The notes: generated by a model from the letters alone, not told the origin. 64,000 nt of DNA from Pseudomonas sp. SCA2728.1_7 (GCF_018138145.1 NZ_CP073104.1:5919001-5983000), one strand, 5' to 3'. Positions 37,729-46,506 are shown, counted from the first letter of the stretch. Numbers and translations are program-made.

Positions 37729-38537
37729 GTCTCAAGTCGAAAGTTCTCGGCGGCCTGATCCTCGCCGCTTGTGTCAGCCTGTACGGCTGCGCCGGTCAGC
37801 ACAGCGAATCGGCGCTGCAAGAAGCCAGCGCCGACTTCCAGAAGGTCAAGGAAGACTCCAACGTGCTGCGCATCGCGCCGAAAGACGTGATCCGCGCCGG
37901 TGAGTCGCTGGCCCGTGCCGATCGTCTGTCGACCTATTGGGGCAGCGGTTCCGACGTCGTGCATTACGCTTACCTGAGCCAGCGTTACAGCGAAATCGCC
38001 CGCGAGCACACCAATCAAGTGCTCAACGAAGAGCGCGCGGCCAAGCTCGAACTGGACCGCCAGCGCCTGCAACTGGCCCTGCGTGAATCCAAGTTGCTTA
38101 GCGTGCAGCAGCAGGGCAAGTGGCTGGAAGAACAGATCGTTGCACTGGCCACCACGCAGACCGACCGTGGACTGGTGATGACCCTCGGCGATGTGCTGTT
38201 CGACACCGGTGAAGCGGAGCTGAAAAACTCGGCCAATCGCGTCGTGCTGAAGATTGTGCAGTTCCTGCAACTGAACCCGAAACGCGTGGTGCGCATCGAG
38301 GGCTACACCGACAGCACCGGCGGCAAACAGGAAAACCTCAAGCTGTCTCGTGACCGCGCGCAATCGGTCGCCGACGTGTTGATGGATCTGGGCATCGACG
38401 ACAAACGCATTCAGGTCGAGGGCTACGGCGACGAATACCCAGTGGACGCCAACGCTTCCGAGCGCGGACGAGCACAGAATCGTCGGGTTGAGATTGTCTT
38501 CTCCGATGAAAAAGGCCAGCTCGGCGCCGCCCGTTAA
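37725..38537 (+). CDS. OmpA family lipoprotein (peptidoglycan-binding)
   Basis: This 270-residue lipoprotein has lipobox LYGC (C22), an N-terminal DUF4398-like helical region, a coiled-coil middle and a C-terminal OmpA-like peptidoglycan-binding domain (GDVLFDTGEAELKNSA, RIEGYTDSTGGKQENLKLSRDRAQSV, GYGDEYPVDANASERGRAQNRRVEI). It would anchor the outer membrane to the cell wall. It is translationally coupled to the preceding small lipoprotein and ends at a strong terminator. Confidence 0.9.
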   Translation: MSLKSKVLGGLILAACVSLYGCAGQHSESALQEASADFQKVKEDSNVLRIAPKDVIRAGESLARADRLSTYWGSGSDVVHYAYLSQRYSEIAREHTNQVLNEERAAKLELDRQRLQLALRESKLLSVQQQGKWLEEQIVALATTQTDRGLVMTLGDVLFDTGEAELKNSANRVVLKIVQFLQLNPKRVVRIEGYTDSTGGKQENLKLSRDRAQSVADVLMDLGIDDKRIQVEGYGDEYPVDANASERGRAQNRRVEIVFSDEKGQLGAAR

Positions 38538-38554
38538 GGGTTGCGTCTCTGGAA

Positions 38555-38587
38555 AGCCCGGGCTGTCATGCAGTGCCGGGCTTTTTT
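38555..38587 (+). terminator. Rho-independent terminator after the OmpA-family gene
   Basis: AGCCCGG and CCGGGCT arms around an imperfect inner stem are followed by a six-T run, 18 nt after the stop. Confidence 0.85.
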
Positions 38588-38659
38588 ACGTCTGTCGAAT
38601 GGCTCGCAAATCAGTACAGTCAGGGGCAGACACCGCACTGTATGGTCGAGTAATGTAGC

Positions 38660-38693
38660 AACTGTCCCAGTACACTTCTAAACTGTTCCGGTA
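38660..38693 (+). promoter_or_regulatory. Direct repeats before the MocR gene
   Basis: AACTGTCCCAGTA (38660-38672) and AACTGTTCCGGTA (38681-38693) match at 11 of 13 positions and start 21 bp apart, two helical turns. MocR/GabR-type regulators bind such direct repeats, so this is probably the autoregulatory operator of the gene at 38740. Confidence 0.7.
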
Positions 38694-38739
38694 TTGTTTC
38701 ACACAAGAATAAAATGCCCGTGAAATCGAGTGCTGCGTC

Positions 38740-40179
38740 ATGACCAATCTCTTGCTCTACCAACGTATTGCTCAGCAACTGGCCGAAGACATCCGCCGTG
38801 GGGTCTATCAACCGGGGGAGCGCGTGCCTTCGGTGCGCAAGATGAGTTCGCAGCTCAACGTCAGCCATGCGACGGTGTTGCAGGCTTACGCCAATCTTGA
38901 AGATCAGGGGCTGATTCGCGCACGGCCACAGTCCGGTTATTACGTACACCAAACGCCTGCGCTCACCGCGCCGACGCCGGACATTGCCCGGGTCGAACGG
39001 CCGGGGCTGGTCACTCGCAGCAGCATCATTCAACAGGTGCTGGTCGAATCACGCCGTGAAGGTGTGTTCCCGCTGGGTGCGGCTGTGCCCAGCGTGGATT
39101 ACTTGCCGGTACGCGCACTGCATCAGCAACTGGCCAAGGTCACCCGTTTCCATAGCCCGCGCGCCTTCAGCTACATGTTCAGCCCCGGTTTTGAACCGCT
39201 GCGCCGGCAAGTGGCGATCCGTATGCGCGATGCTGGTGTGGTGGTCGATCCCTCGGAAGTGGTGATCACCCACGGTTGCGTCGATGCCTTGCAGATGTCG
39301 TTGCGCGTGCTGACCCGTCCGGGTGATTTGATTGCCGCTGAGTCGCCGACCTATTACGGTTTGCTGCAACTGGCCGATCTGCTCGGCTTGAAAGTCATCG
39401 AAATCCCCAGCGATCCGGCCACCGGCATGAGCCTCGAAGCCCTGCAACTGGCGGCCAACCAATGGTCGATCAAAGCGCTGGTGCTGACTACGCGCCTGAG
39501 CAATCCGCTGGGTGGCACCATGCCCGAAGAGCGGCAGAAACAGTTGCTGCGTCTGGCCTCGGATTTCGATATCCAGATCGTCGAAGACGATATCTATGGC
39601 GAACTGATGTTCGAGCAAGGCAAAACCAAAGCGCTCAAGGCTTATGACCGGCTGGATCGGGTGATCTACTGTTCGAGTTTCTCCAAGACCCTGTCACCCG
39701 GTGTGCGCATCGGCTGGATGATCGCCGGCAAGTATCAGCAGGAAATCCAGCGCTTGCAGACCTTCAGCACACACTCGGCGTGCAGCGTGACGCAGATGGC
39801 GATTGCCGCTTATCTGGAAAACGGCGGTTATGACCGGCATTTACGGTACATCCGCCAGGAATACCGGAAAAACCTCAGTGCCTTCCAGTTGGCGGTGCAG
39901 CAGTACTTCCCCGAAGGCACGCAAATGACCCGGCCCACGGGCGGTTTCATCCTCTGGGTGAGCCTGCCGGGGAGGGTGAACACACAGGAATTGCATGTCC
40001 GCGCGTTGCAGCAGGGCATCAGCATTGCGCCGGGACTGATCTTCAGTAATACCGAGCAGTTCAACCACTGTATCCGCCTTAACTGCGGGATTCCGTGGAA
40101 CCGCGAGGCGGAGCGCGCGCTGATGACCTTAGGCATGCTGGCGACGCAACTGTGTCAGGAAACCGCTGGCGGATTCTGA
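38740..40179 (+). CDS. MocR family regulator (GntR HTH fused to PLP aminotransferase domain)
   Basis: This 479-residue fusion has a GntR winged helix (residues about 5-70: LAEDIRRGVYQPGERVPSVRKM, NVSHATVLQAYANLEDQGLI) joined by a linker to a fold-type I aminotransferase-like domain. The PLP Lys is in YCSSFSKTLSPGVRIGW. Such proteins use PLP as a ligand to sense metabolites and usually do not act as enzymes. Direct repeats upstream suggest autoregulation. No adjacent PLP or amino-acid pathway gene tells what it senses. Confidence 0.92.
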   Translation: MTNLLLYQRIAQQLAEDIRRGVYQPGERVPSVRKMSSQLNVSHATVLQAYANLEDQGLIRARPQSGYYVHQTPALTAPTPDIARVERPGLVTRSSIIQQVLVESRREGVFPLGAAVPSVDYLPVRALHQQLAKVTRFHSPRAFSYMFSPGFEPLRRQVAIRMRDAGVVVDPSEVVITHGCVDALQMSLRVLTRPGDLIAAESPTYYGLLQLADLLGLKVIEIPSDPATGMSLEALQLAANQWSIKALVLTTRLSNPLGGTMPEERQKQLLRLASDFDIQIVEDDIYGELMFEQGKTKALKAYDRLDRVIYCSSFSKTLSPGVRIGWMIAGKYQQEIQRLQTFSTHSACSVTQMAIAAYLENGGYDRHLRYIRQEYRKNLSAFQLAVQQYFPEGTQMTRPTGGFILWVSLPGRVNTQELHVRALQQGISIAPGLIFSNTEQFNHCIRLNCGIPWNREAERALMTLGMLATQLCQETAGGF

Positions 40180-40257
40180 ACGAGCGCTGGCTGATGCTTG
40201 TCTTGTGGCGCCCAACAAGCGAGCATATGGCCCTCTGCCGTTAGTGTCGTTGGGTCC

Positions 40258-40728
40258 ATGAAAGCGATTTTTCCTGCCGCTTGGGTTTTGTTGGGTTTGC
40301 TGATGATCGGTCATGCGTCTGGAGCCGTGGCCGCTGCGGATCAGGAAAAACCGGCTGCGACGAGCCCTGCGAAAAAAAATCCACCCGCGCAGAAGGCCGC
40401 TACGGCGAAGAAAACCCAGCAAAAAGTCATCAAGAAGCGCAAGCCGGTCGCCTCGAAATCAAAACCTGCCAGCGAAGTGGTGAAAACCAAATTGCCGCCG
40501 GCCAGACTCGATCTGAGCCTGCCCAAGGACATGGTCCAGGAGCTGAAGCCCAAGGGCACGGTTGAGTTGCCCAAGCGCGAGCCGATCCTGCCGCAGATGT
40601 TTGGCGAGAAAAACAACGGATTCCAGCTCAACGGCCGCCTGCTCAGCAATGAAATGCAGTTGCAACTGCGCAACGAAGAGCGTCGTGAAGTCGAAGGCGC
40701 AGCGCTGGATTTTGAGTTCAAGCAGTAA
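40258..40728 (+). CDS. Secreted or membrane-anchored Lys/Ala-rich protein, unknown
   Basis: This 156-residue protein has a hydrophobic N-terminus (FPAAWVLLGLLMIGHASGAVAAAD) that looks like a cleavable signal peptide. A Lys/Ala/Pro-rich region of about 55 residues is followed by a short ordered C-terminus (LDLSLPKDMVQELKP, ILPQMFGEKNNGFQLNGRLL). The basic low-complexity part resembles the IF-2 linker, so such proteins are sometimes misnamed as translation factors. The ATG at 40258 is the only one that leads straight into the signal peptide. Confidence 0.7.
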   Translation: MKAIFPAAWVLLGLLMIGHASGAVAAADQEKPAATSPAKKNPPAQKAATAKKTQQKVIKKRKPVASKSKPASEVVKTKLPPARLDLSLPKDMVQELKPKGTVELPKREPILPQMFGEKNNGFQLNGRLLSNEMQLQLRNEERREVEGAALDFEFKQ

Positions 40729-40894
40729 ACCCCGGCCCATCTGTGACCCGCAGACCAGACGCTTTGTCGGAGACTGGTCAGTCACATTCAGTTATCGCTA
40801 AAAACCCCGGTTCAGGGAATTTAAAACAGCCGTTTTAGCGGTTACTCTGTCCGCGTCCCTTTTACACATCGCCCGTCGCGAGGAAACGTTCGTC

Positions 40895-41149
40895 ATGAAA
40901 TGCCGTGAAGGCTGTGGCGCTTGCTGCATTGCCCCTTCCATCAGTTCGCCGATTCCCGGCATGCCTGATGGCAAACCTGCTGGCGAACGTTGCGTGCAAC
41001 TCTCGGTCGAAAACCTGTGCAGCATTTTCGGCCGCCCGGAGCGCCCGGCAGTCTGTTCGGGCTTTGCTGCGGATGTCGAAGTCTGCGGCAGCAGCTCGGA
41101 AGAAGCGATCAGGCTGATCGGCTGGTGGGAGCAGATGACGGCGGCGTGA
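40895..41149 (+). CDS. YkgJ family cysteine cluster protein
   Basis: This 84-residue protein begins MKCREGCGACC with Cys at 3, 7, 10 and 11 and has further Cys at about 33, 42, 54 and 64. That arrangement matches the YkgJ/UPF0153 zinc- or iron-chelating family of unknown function. An AGGAAACG site precedes the ATG. It is 41 nt from the START-domain gene and could share its transcript. Confidence 0.88.
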   Translation: MKCREGCGACCIAPSISSPIPGMPDGKPAGERCVQLSVENLCSIFGRPERPAVCSGFAADVEVCGSSSEEAIRLIGWWEQMTAA

Positions 41150-41190
41150 TGTGTCAAACGAACGGAACTTCAACAATAAGGAATAAGACT

Positions 41191-41796
41191 ATGGGTTCGC
41201 TGCATCGTATCGCTGTGTTGTGTGGTTTGACCGCTGTGCTGGCCACGTCCGTCGCTCAGGCTGAAGACTGGAAAGTCGCCAAGAACGAGGACGGCATCAA
41301 GGTGTCCCTGAGTGAAGTGCCGGGTTCGGACTACAAGTCCTACCAGGGCGTTGCGCTGATGAAGACCACCGTCGCCAAACTGCGCGCACTGCAGGAAGAC
41401 GTTTCCGGCGCCTGTGCCTGGATTCACGAGTGCAAGACCCAGAAACTGCTCAAGCACGAAGGCGACAAGAGCTGGACCTACACCCAGTTCAACACCCCTT
41501 GGCCGGTAACTCCGCGTGACTCGGTGATCGAAGTCACCACCGTCGAAGGCGCCGACGGCAGCCTGACCCGCAACCTCAAAGGTCTGCCGACGTACGTTCC
41601 TGAAGAAAAAGGCTTTGTCCGCGTGCAGCAGGTCAAAGGCTTCTGGAAGTTCGTACCGAAGGGCGACCAGGTTGAAGTCACTTATCAAGTGCACACCGAA
41701 CCAGGTGGCAGCGTGCCGGCGATGGTTGCCAACAAGTTCGTTGTTGAAGCGCCGTTCAATACCTTGAAGGCTCTGAAAGAACGCGCCGAGAAGTAA
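41191..41796 (+). CDS. START domain protein, periplasmic
   Basis: This 201-residue protein has a signal peptide (MGSLHRIAVLCGLTAVLATSVAQAE) followed by a START lipid-transfer-like domain (WKVAKNEDGIKVSLSEVPGSDYKSYQGV, TPWPVTPRDSVIEV, GFWKFVPKGDQVEVTYQVHTEPGG). In other pseudomonads homologues are annotated only as START-domain proteins; a hydrophobic ligand is likely. The ATG at 41191 has AAGGAATAAGACT upstream. A strong terminator follows 20 nt after the stop. Confidence 0.9.
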   Translation: MGSLHRIAVLCGLTAVLATSVAQAEDWKVAKNEDGIKVSLSEVPGSDYKSYQGVALMKTTVAKLRALQEDVSGACAWIHECKTQKLLKHEGDKSWTYTQFNTPWPVTPRDSVIEVTTVEGADGSLTRNLKGLPTYVPEEKGFVRVQQVKGFWKFVPKGDQVEVTYQVHTEPGGSVPAMVANKFVVEAPFNTLKALKERAEK

Positions 41797-41815
41797 AGTC
41801 GCGTGTACAGGCAAA

Positions 41816-41842
41816 CGCCCCGATCGATTCGGGGCGTTTTGT
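41816..41842 (+). terminator. Rho-independent terminator after the START-domain gene
   Basis: CGCCCCGA and TCGGGGCG arms around a short TCGAT loop are followed by TTTTGTTTT. Confidence 0.88.
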
Positions 41843-42111
41843 TTTGTATCTATATTGTGTTTCCAGATATGCGTTGCACGAAATTTTCACAAAGTGTTCA
41901 AGACAATTCGCCCGCGCTGTTTGCACGCTGTCCCGGTTTGCCGCTGCGCTAAATGAAAGTGTCTGGCGGTGGGGCAGTAATCAATGGCAATGGTGCGGGT
42001 GATCGTGCAACATTTGCGCACCGCGCAAGCCCCGGGGTCTGGAATGACCAATAGAGGGCATGGCGCCGCTGTCTTTTTGCAACTTCAACTTCCAATGGGT
42101 CCTAAAACGAC
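41843..42111. other. Non-coding gap before the sulfatase-like gene
   Basis: Apart from the terminator at its left edge, this stretch has no recognisable gene, repeat or clear promoter. It must hold the promoter of the gene at 42112. Confidence 0.5.
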
Positions 42112-44205
42112 ATGGCAAACCCGGACGCCCTGAATCAGCAGCGATCTTCTGCTCGCCTGCTGCAACCGACCGTCAAATCGCATCTGGCCTACACGCTGCT
42201 TTGCGCGCTGGTCATGATGGTGATGTTTTCCGTGCTGCGCCTCGCGCTGCTGGTCTACAACCGCGAGATGATCCTCGACACCCCGGCCTCGACTTTCCTC
42301 GAAGCCTTCGCCAACGGCCTGCGTTTCGACCTGCGCCTGGTGGTTTACGTGTGCATTCCGCTGGTGCTGGCACTGTTCAGTGCACGCGCCATGGCCGCGC
42401 GCGGCTTCTTCCGCCTGTGGCTGACCATCGCTTCGAGCATCGCGCTGTTCCTCGGCTTGATGGAAATGGACTTCTACCGCGAGTTTCACCAGCGCCTCAA
42501 TGGTCTGGTCTTCCAGTATGTGAAGGAAGACCCGAAAACCGTGATGAGCATGCTCTGGTACGGTTTCCCGGTGGTGCGTTATCTGCTGGCATGGGTCATC
42601 GGCACCGTCATTCTGACCCTCGCGTTCAAAGGCGCCGACCGTGCCACGCGTCCGCGCGGACCGTTCAGCGGCGGCAGCGTCAGCAGCCGTCAAGTCGCGC
42701 CGTGGTACACCCGTCTTGCGGTGTTCGTGGTCTGCTTGCTGATCTGCGTGGTTGCCGCTCGTGGCACTCTGCGTCAAGGCCCGCCGATGCGTTGGGGTGA
42801 CGTGTACACCACTGATTCCAACTTCGCCAACCAGCTCGGCCTCAACGGCACGCTGTCGCTGATCGCGGCCGCCAAGGACCGCATGGGCGAAGACCGCGAC
42901 AACATCTGGAAAGGCACACTGCCGCAAGAACAAGCGCAGAAAGTCGTGCGCGATATGTTGCTGATGCCGGATGACAAACTGGTCGATGCCGATATCGCCG
43001 CCGTGCGCCGTGAATACACGCCGCCGGCCGACAAGACCCTGCCGATCAAGAACGTCGTCGTGATCCTGATGGAAAGCATGGCCGGTCACTCGGTCGGTGC
43101 GTTGGGCGCGCCGGGCAACATCACGCCTTATCTGGACAAACTGTCGAAGGAAGGCCTGCTGTTCGATCGCTTCTTCTCCAACGGTACGCACACCCACCAG
43201 GGCATGTTCGCGACCATGGCCTGCTTCCCCAACCTGCCGGGTTTCGAATACCTGATGCAGACCCCGGAAGGCAGCCACAAACTGTCCGGCCTGCCGCAGC
43301 TGCTCAGCGCCCGCAACTACGACGACGTGTACGTCTACAACGGCGATTTCGCCTGGGACAACCAGTCGGGCTTTTTCAGCAATCAGGGCATGACCAACTT
43401 CGTTGGCCGTAACGACTTCGTCAACCCGGTGTTCTCCGATCCGACCTGGGGCGTGTCCGACCAGGACATGTTCGACCGTGGCCTGCAGGAGCTCAAGGCG
43501 CGCGAAAACGGCAAGCCGTTCTACGCGCTGCTGCAAACCCTGTCCAACCACACGCCGTACGCCTTGCCGACGCCATTGCCGGTCGAGCGCGTGACCGATC
43601 GTGGCAGCCTCAACGAACACTTGACCGCCATGCGTTACGCCGACTGGGCACTGGGTCAGTTCTTCGAGAAGGCGCGCAAAGAGCCGTACTTCAAGGAAAC
43701 GCTGTTCGTCATCGTTGGCGACCACGGTTTCGGCAACGAGCGCCAGATCACCGAAATGGACCTGGGTCGCTTCAACGTGCCGATGCTGATGATCGCGCCG
43801 GGCATCCAGGAGAAGTTTGGTACCCGTGACCACACCGTGGGCACGCAGATCGACATCGTGCCGACCATCATGGGGCGTCTGGGTGGCGAAGTGCGCCATC
43901 AGTGCTGGGGCCGTGACTTGCTCAACCTGCCGGAAGGCGACACCGGTTTCGGTGTGATCAAGCCGTCGGGCAGCGAGCAGACCACAGCCATCGTCACTGC
44001 CGACCAGATTCTGGTCCTGCCGAAAGACAAGGAAATGGGCCCGAAGATCTGGCAATACCAATTGGGTGCCAATCCACATGCCGAGATCGTTCCGAATGCA
44101 CCGCGCACGGCCGAGTTGAAACTCAAACTCGAGGCGTTCCTGCAAACGGCGACCAAGAGCCTGATGGACAACACTGCCGGTGTAATCAACGGCAAGCCGG
44201 ACTGA
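42112..44205 (+). CDS. LTA synthase family sulfatase-like membrane enzyme
   Basis: This 697-residue inner-membrane enzyme has about five N-terminal hydrophobic helices (to residue about 215) and a periplasmic alkaline-phosphatase-fold domain of the sulfatase/LtaS type. Active-site segments are VVVILMESMAGHSVGALG (metal-binding Glu), the Thr nucleophile region FSNGTHTHQGMFATM, and VIVGDHGFG. In Gram-negatives this family includes phosphoglycerol and phosphoethanolamine transferases that modify glucans or envelope lipids. The exact acceptor is unknown. A longer antisense reading frame exists but is a GC shadow. Confidence 0.9.
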   Translation: MANPDALNQQRSSARLLQPTVKSHLAYTLLCALVMMVMFSVLRLALLVYNREMILDTPASTFLEAFANGLRFDLRLVVYVCIPLVLALFSARAMAARGFFRLWLTIASSIALFLGLMEMDFYREFHQRLNGLVFQYVKEDPKTVMSMLWYGFPVVRYLLAWVIGTVILTLAFKGADRATRPRGPFSGGSVSSRQVAPWYTRLAVFVVCLLICVVAARGTLRQGPPMRWGDVYTTDSNFANQLGLNGTLSLIAAAKDRMGEDRDNIWKGTLPQEQAQKVVRDMLLMPDDKLVDADIAAVRREYTPPADKTLPIKNVVVILMESMAGHSVGALGAPGNITPYLDKLSKEGLLFDRFFSNGTHTHQGMFATMACFPNLPGFEYLMQTPEGSHKLSGLPQLLSARNYDDVYVYNGDFAWDNQSGFFSNQGMTNFVGRNDFVNPVFSDPTWGVSDQDMFDRGLQELKARENGKPFYALLQTLSNHTPYALPTPLPVERVTDRGSLNEHLTAMRYADWALGQFFEKARKEPYFKETLFVIVGDHGFGNERQITEMDLGRFNVPMLMIAPGIQEKFGTRDHTVGTQIDIVPTIMGRLGGEVRHQCWGRDLLNLPEGDTGFGVIKPSGSEQTTAIVTADQILVLPKDKEMGPKIWQYQLGANPHAEIVPNAPRTAELKLKLEAFLQTATKSLMDNTAGVINGKPD

Positions 44206-44234
44206 TCGCGCAGCGATCATAAAATCCGTGCAAT

Positions 44235-44270
44235 AAAAAAGAGGCCCTGAACAGGGCCTCTTTTTATTGC
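44235..44270. terminator. Bidirectional terminator
   Basis: AAAAAAGAGGCCCTG and CAGGGCCTCTTTTT form a long perfect stem with A-run on one side and T-run on the other. It can serve both the plus-strand sulfatase-like gene and the minus-strand DUF3309 gene. Confidence 0.9.
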
Positions 44271-44280
44271 GCTTGAAGCG

Positions 44281-44433
44281 TTATATCCGACCGAGTAACA
44301 GCAGGACCAACAGCACCACCAACACCACGCCGATAATGCCCGATGGACCGTAACCCCAACTTCTGGAGTGCGGGAAGACCGGCAGACCACCGATCAGCAA
44401 CAGGATCAGGATAATGATTAGAATTGTGCCCAT
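44281..44433 (-). CDS. DUF3309 small membrane protein
   Basis: This 50-residue protein reads MGTILIIILILLLIGG, then VFPHSRSWGYGPSG, then IIGVVLVVLLVLLLLGRI: two hydrophobic helices around a short polar loop. That is the DUF3309 pattern, a family of tiny inner-membrane proteins often linked to stress in pseudomonads. An AAGGAAATCGAC ribosome site lies just before the ATG. The gene ends 11 nt from the bidirectional terminator. Confidence 0.88.
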   Translation of the reverse strand: MGTILIIILILLLIGGLPVFPHSRSWGYGPSGIIGVVLVVLLVLLLLGRI

Positions 44434-44740
44434 GTCGATTTCCTTGTTGATAGTGTTCGAGAAGTCTTGGTATTCAAGGGCGACTGGAGACTAAGTAATT
44501 CCAGACGGCTTACAAATTCCGACCGGTGCGCGTGAAAGAAAATTCAATGTTTTTTTAATGTATTTGGATCGCAGACTTATTTCCTTTTTTCCTCTCGTCT
44601 AGTTCAGAACTCAGACCATTTTCGGGAATCCAACGCGCCACGGTTTGCCCTGACCATTCAGCAATCTGATGGAGCGTGGGCGCGCGCCGATCCTTCGCTA
44701 CACTCCGCGCATCTTCCCCGGAACAACAAGGCTGTGTGCT
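44434..44740. other. Gap between divergent DUF3309 and SDR genes
   Basis: This is an AT-richer 307-nt region that should contain both promoters. I see no repeat, RNA gene or credible coding frame; a long T-run at about 44550 is not preceded by a hairpin. Confidence 0.5.
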
Positions 44741-45556
44741 ATGCAAAATCGCATGATGATCACTGGTGCGGGCTCGGGCCTGGGTCGCGAAATCGCGCTG
44801 CGCTGGGCGCGTGAAGGCTGGCAACTGGCCTTGTCGGACGTCAGCGAACCCGGCCTGCAGGAAACCCTGAAAATGGTCCGCGAGGCGGGCGGTGACGGTT
44901 TCACTCAGCGCTGCGATGTGCGTGATTACAGCCAGCTCACCGCATTCGCCCAAGCCTGCGAAGAGAAGCTCGGTGGCATCGACATCATCGTCAACAACGC
45001 CGGTGTTGCGTCGGGCGGTTTCTTCAGCGAGCTGTCGCTGGAAGACTGGGACTGGCAGATCGCGATCAACCTGATGGGCGTGGTCAAGGGCTGCAAGGCG
45101 TTTCTGCCGTTGCTTGAGCAAAGCAAAGGCAAAATCATCAACATCGCCTCCATGGCCGCATTGATGCAGGGCCCGGCGATGAGTAATTACAACGTGGCCA
45201 AGGCTGGCGTGGTAGCACTTTCGGAAAGCCTGTTGATTGAACTGGCGCAACAGGAAGTCGGCGTACACGTGGTCTGCCCGTCATTCTTCCAGACCAATCT
45301 GCTCGACTCTTTCCGTGGCCCGACCCCGGCGATGAAAGCGCAGGTGGGCAAGTTGCTGGAAAGTTCGCCGATCACGGCGGCGGACATCGCCGACTACATC
45401 TATCAGCAAGTGGCAGCCGGCGAGTTCATGATCCTGCCCCACGAACAAGGGCGCATGGCTTGGGCGATCAAGCAGAAAAACCCGCAACTGCTCTATAACG
45501 AAATGACTTCCATGGCCGAGAAAATGCGCGCCAAGGCGAAACAGAACAACGGCTGA
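44741..45556 (+). CDS. SDR family oxidoreductase
   Basis: This 271-residue classical short-chain dehydrogenase has TGAGSGLG near residue 8, NNAGVASGG near residue 87 and the catalytic Ser (NIASMAAL) with YNVAK near residue 149. The C-terminal third is unusually basic and helical (MAEKMRAKAKQNNG). The substrate is unknown. The ATG at 44741 is preferred to an upstream in-frame start lacking a ribosome site. It stands alone between a membrane protein gene and ynfA. Confidence 0.9.
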   Translation: MQNRMMITGAGSGLGREIALRWAREGWQLALSDVSEPGLQETLKMVREAGGDGFTQRCDVRDYSQLTAFAQACEEKLGGIDIIVNNAGVASGGFFSELSLEDWDWQIAINLMGVVKGCKAFLPLLEQSKGKIINIASMAALMQGPAMSNYNVAKAGVVALSESLLIELAQQEVGVHVVCPSFFQTNLLDSFRGPTPAMKAQVGKLLESSPITAADIADYIYQQVAAGEFMILPHEQGRMAWAIKQKNPQLLYNEMTSMAEKMRAKAKQNNG

Positions 45557-45619
45557 GCTTGCCCGTAACAGACGGCGTCGTTAGGGTGGCCGCAATGGTC
45601 ACCCTGTCGAGACGCATCA

Positions 45620-45952
45620 ATGCTCAATTACTTGTGGTTCTTCCTCGCGGCGCTGTTTGAAATCGCCGGTTGTTTCGCCTTCTTCATGTGGCTGCGCCAG
45701 GGCAAAAGTGCTCTGTGGGTGATTCCTGCGCTGCTCAGTCTGACCTTGTTCGCGTTGTTGTTGACTCGCGTCGAAGCCAATTATGCCGGGCGCGCCTACG
45801 CCGCTTACGGCGGGATCTACATCGTCGCGTCGATTGGCTGGCTGATGGTGGTCGAGCGGGTGCGTCCATTGGGTTCGGACTGGATCGGCGTGGCACTGTG
45901 CGTGATCGGCGCCAGCGTGATTCTGTTCGGGCCGCGATTTTCTGCGGCGTGA
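45620..45952 (+). CDS. YnfA family (UPF0060) small membrane protein
   Basis: This 110-residue integral membrane protein has four hydrophobic helices, beginning [30 protein letters not shown] and containing [22 protein letters not shown]. YnfA proteins are SMR-like and some export drugs; the physiological substrate here is not known. It lies 63 nt after the SDR gene. Confidence 0.92.
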   Translation: MLNYLWFFLAALFEIAGCFAFFMWLRQGKSALWVIPALLSLTLFALLLTRVEANYAGRAYAAYGGIYIVASIGWLMVVERVRPLGSDWIGVALCVIGASVILFGPRFSAA

Positions 45953-46053
45953 GGGTTGCTTGTCGGAAACGTCTGACGGCTTGATGCGAGCATGGCTGTA
46001 AGGCAAAACTGATTTGCCCGCCATGCATTGTAGAGCCGCGGCAAGCCGCGCAT

Positions 46054-46077
46054 CTTCAGGGCTCGCTAACCCTGAAG
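46054..46077 (+). promoter_or_regulatory. Leader hairpin overlapping the csrA ribosome site
   Basis: CTTCAGGG (46054-46061) pairs perfectly with CCCTGAAG (46070-46077) around an 8-nt loop. The Shine-Dalgarno AAGGA (46075-46079) is partly in the 3' arm. It also carries a GGA, the core of CsrA binding sites. A second stem (CGCGG/CCGCG) lies at 46037-46050. Translational autocontrol is possible. Confidence 0.6.
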
Positions 46078-46087
46078 GACGAATCTC

Positions 46088-46273
46088 ATGCTTGTACTCA
46101 GCCGTGTCGTTGGTGAGTTGATTTCAATCGGTGATGACATCACCTTGCGCGTTCTGTCAGTGAACGGCTCCAGCGTGCGCTTTGGCGTCGAGGCCCCGCA
46201 AAAGGTCAACGTGCACCGCGCGGAGGTCTATGAGCGGATTCAGCGCAAGCAGGCCACGCAGAAAGTTCGCTGA
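46088..46273 (+). CDS. CsrA/RsmA family translational regulator, divergent member
   Basis: This 61-residue RNA-binding dimeric regulator of the CsrA family has the family start [23 protein letters not shown] and the C-terminal [16 protein letters not shown]. The residues important for RNA binding in RsmA, Arg6 near the start and the Arg of VHR near position 44, are kept. The middle ([16 protein letters not shown]) differs from RsmA and RsmE. Pseudomonads carry several paralogues; this one is not the usual RsmA or RsmE. A hairpin in its leader covers the ribosome site. Confidence 0.9.
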   Translation: MLVLSRVVGELISIGDDITLRVLSVNGSSVRFGVEAPQKVNVHRAEVYERIQRKQATQKVR

Positions 46274-46278
46274 GGATT

Positions 46279-46506
46279 TCAGTCGAACAGGTGCTTGGGC
46301 ACGTCGTGCTTGAGCATCAACTGGCACTGCTCGCTTTCGGGGTCGAAGACGATCAGTGCCTGGCCTTTGGTCAAGGCTTGACGCACGCGCAGCACGCGGG
46401 TTTCCAGCGGCGTGTCATCGCCGTTGTCGGTGCCGTCGCGGGTGACGAAATCTTCGATCAGGCGGGTGAGGGTGTCGACTTCAAGCGCGTCGTAGGGAAT
46501 GAGCAT
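46279..46506 (-). CDS. YheU family (UPF0270) protein
   Basis: This 75-residue protein starts MLIPYDALEVDTLTRLIEDFVTRDGT and continues with RVRQALTKGQALIVFDPESEQC, which are the conserved segments of the YheU/UPF0270 family; its function is unknown. The start at 46506 follows a GAGGT site; an ATG five codons upstream is less likely because the family begins MIIP/MLIP. It converges with csrA, the stops being 5 nt apart. Confidence 0.9.
   Translation of the reverse strand: MLIPYDALEVDTLTRLIEDFVTRDGTDNGDDTPLETRVLRVRQALTKGQALIVFDPESEQCQLMLKHDVPKHLFD

Noticed and set aside
38605..38660. sRNA between the OmpA terminator and the MocR gene
   Set aside because: No promoter-terminator pair found; the gap is explained by the MocR promoter and its direct repeats.
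40258..40728. Translation initiation factor-like protein
   Set aside because: Similarity is limited to Lys/Ala low complexity; there is no GTPase domain and there is a signal peptide.
42085..44220. 711-codon minus-strand frame opposite the sulfatase-like gene
   Set aside because: High third-position GC opens long antisense frames; the plus-strand protein has intact catalytic motifs.
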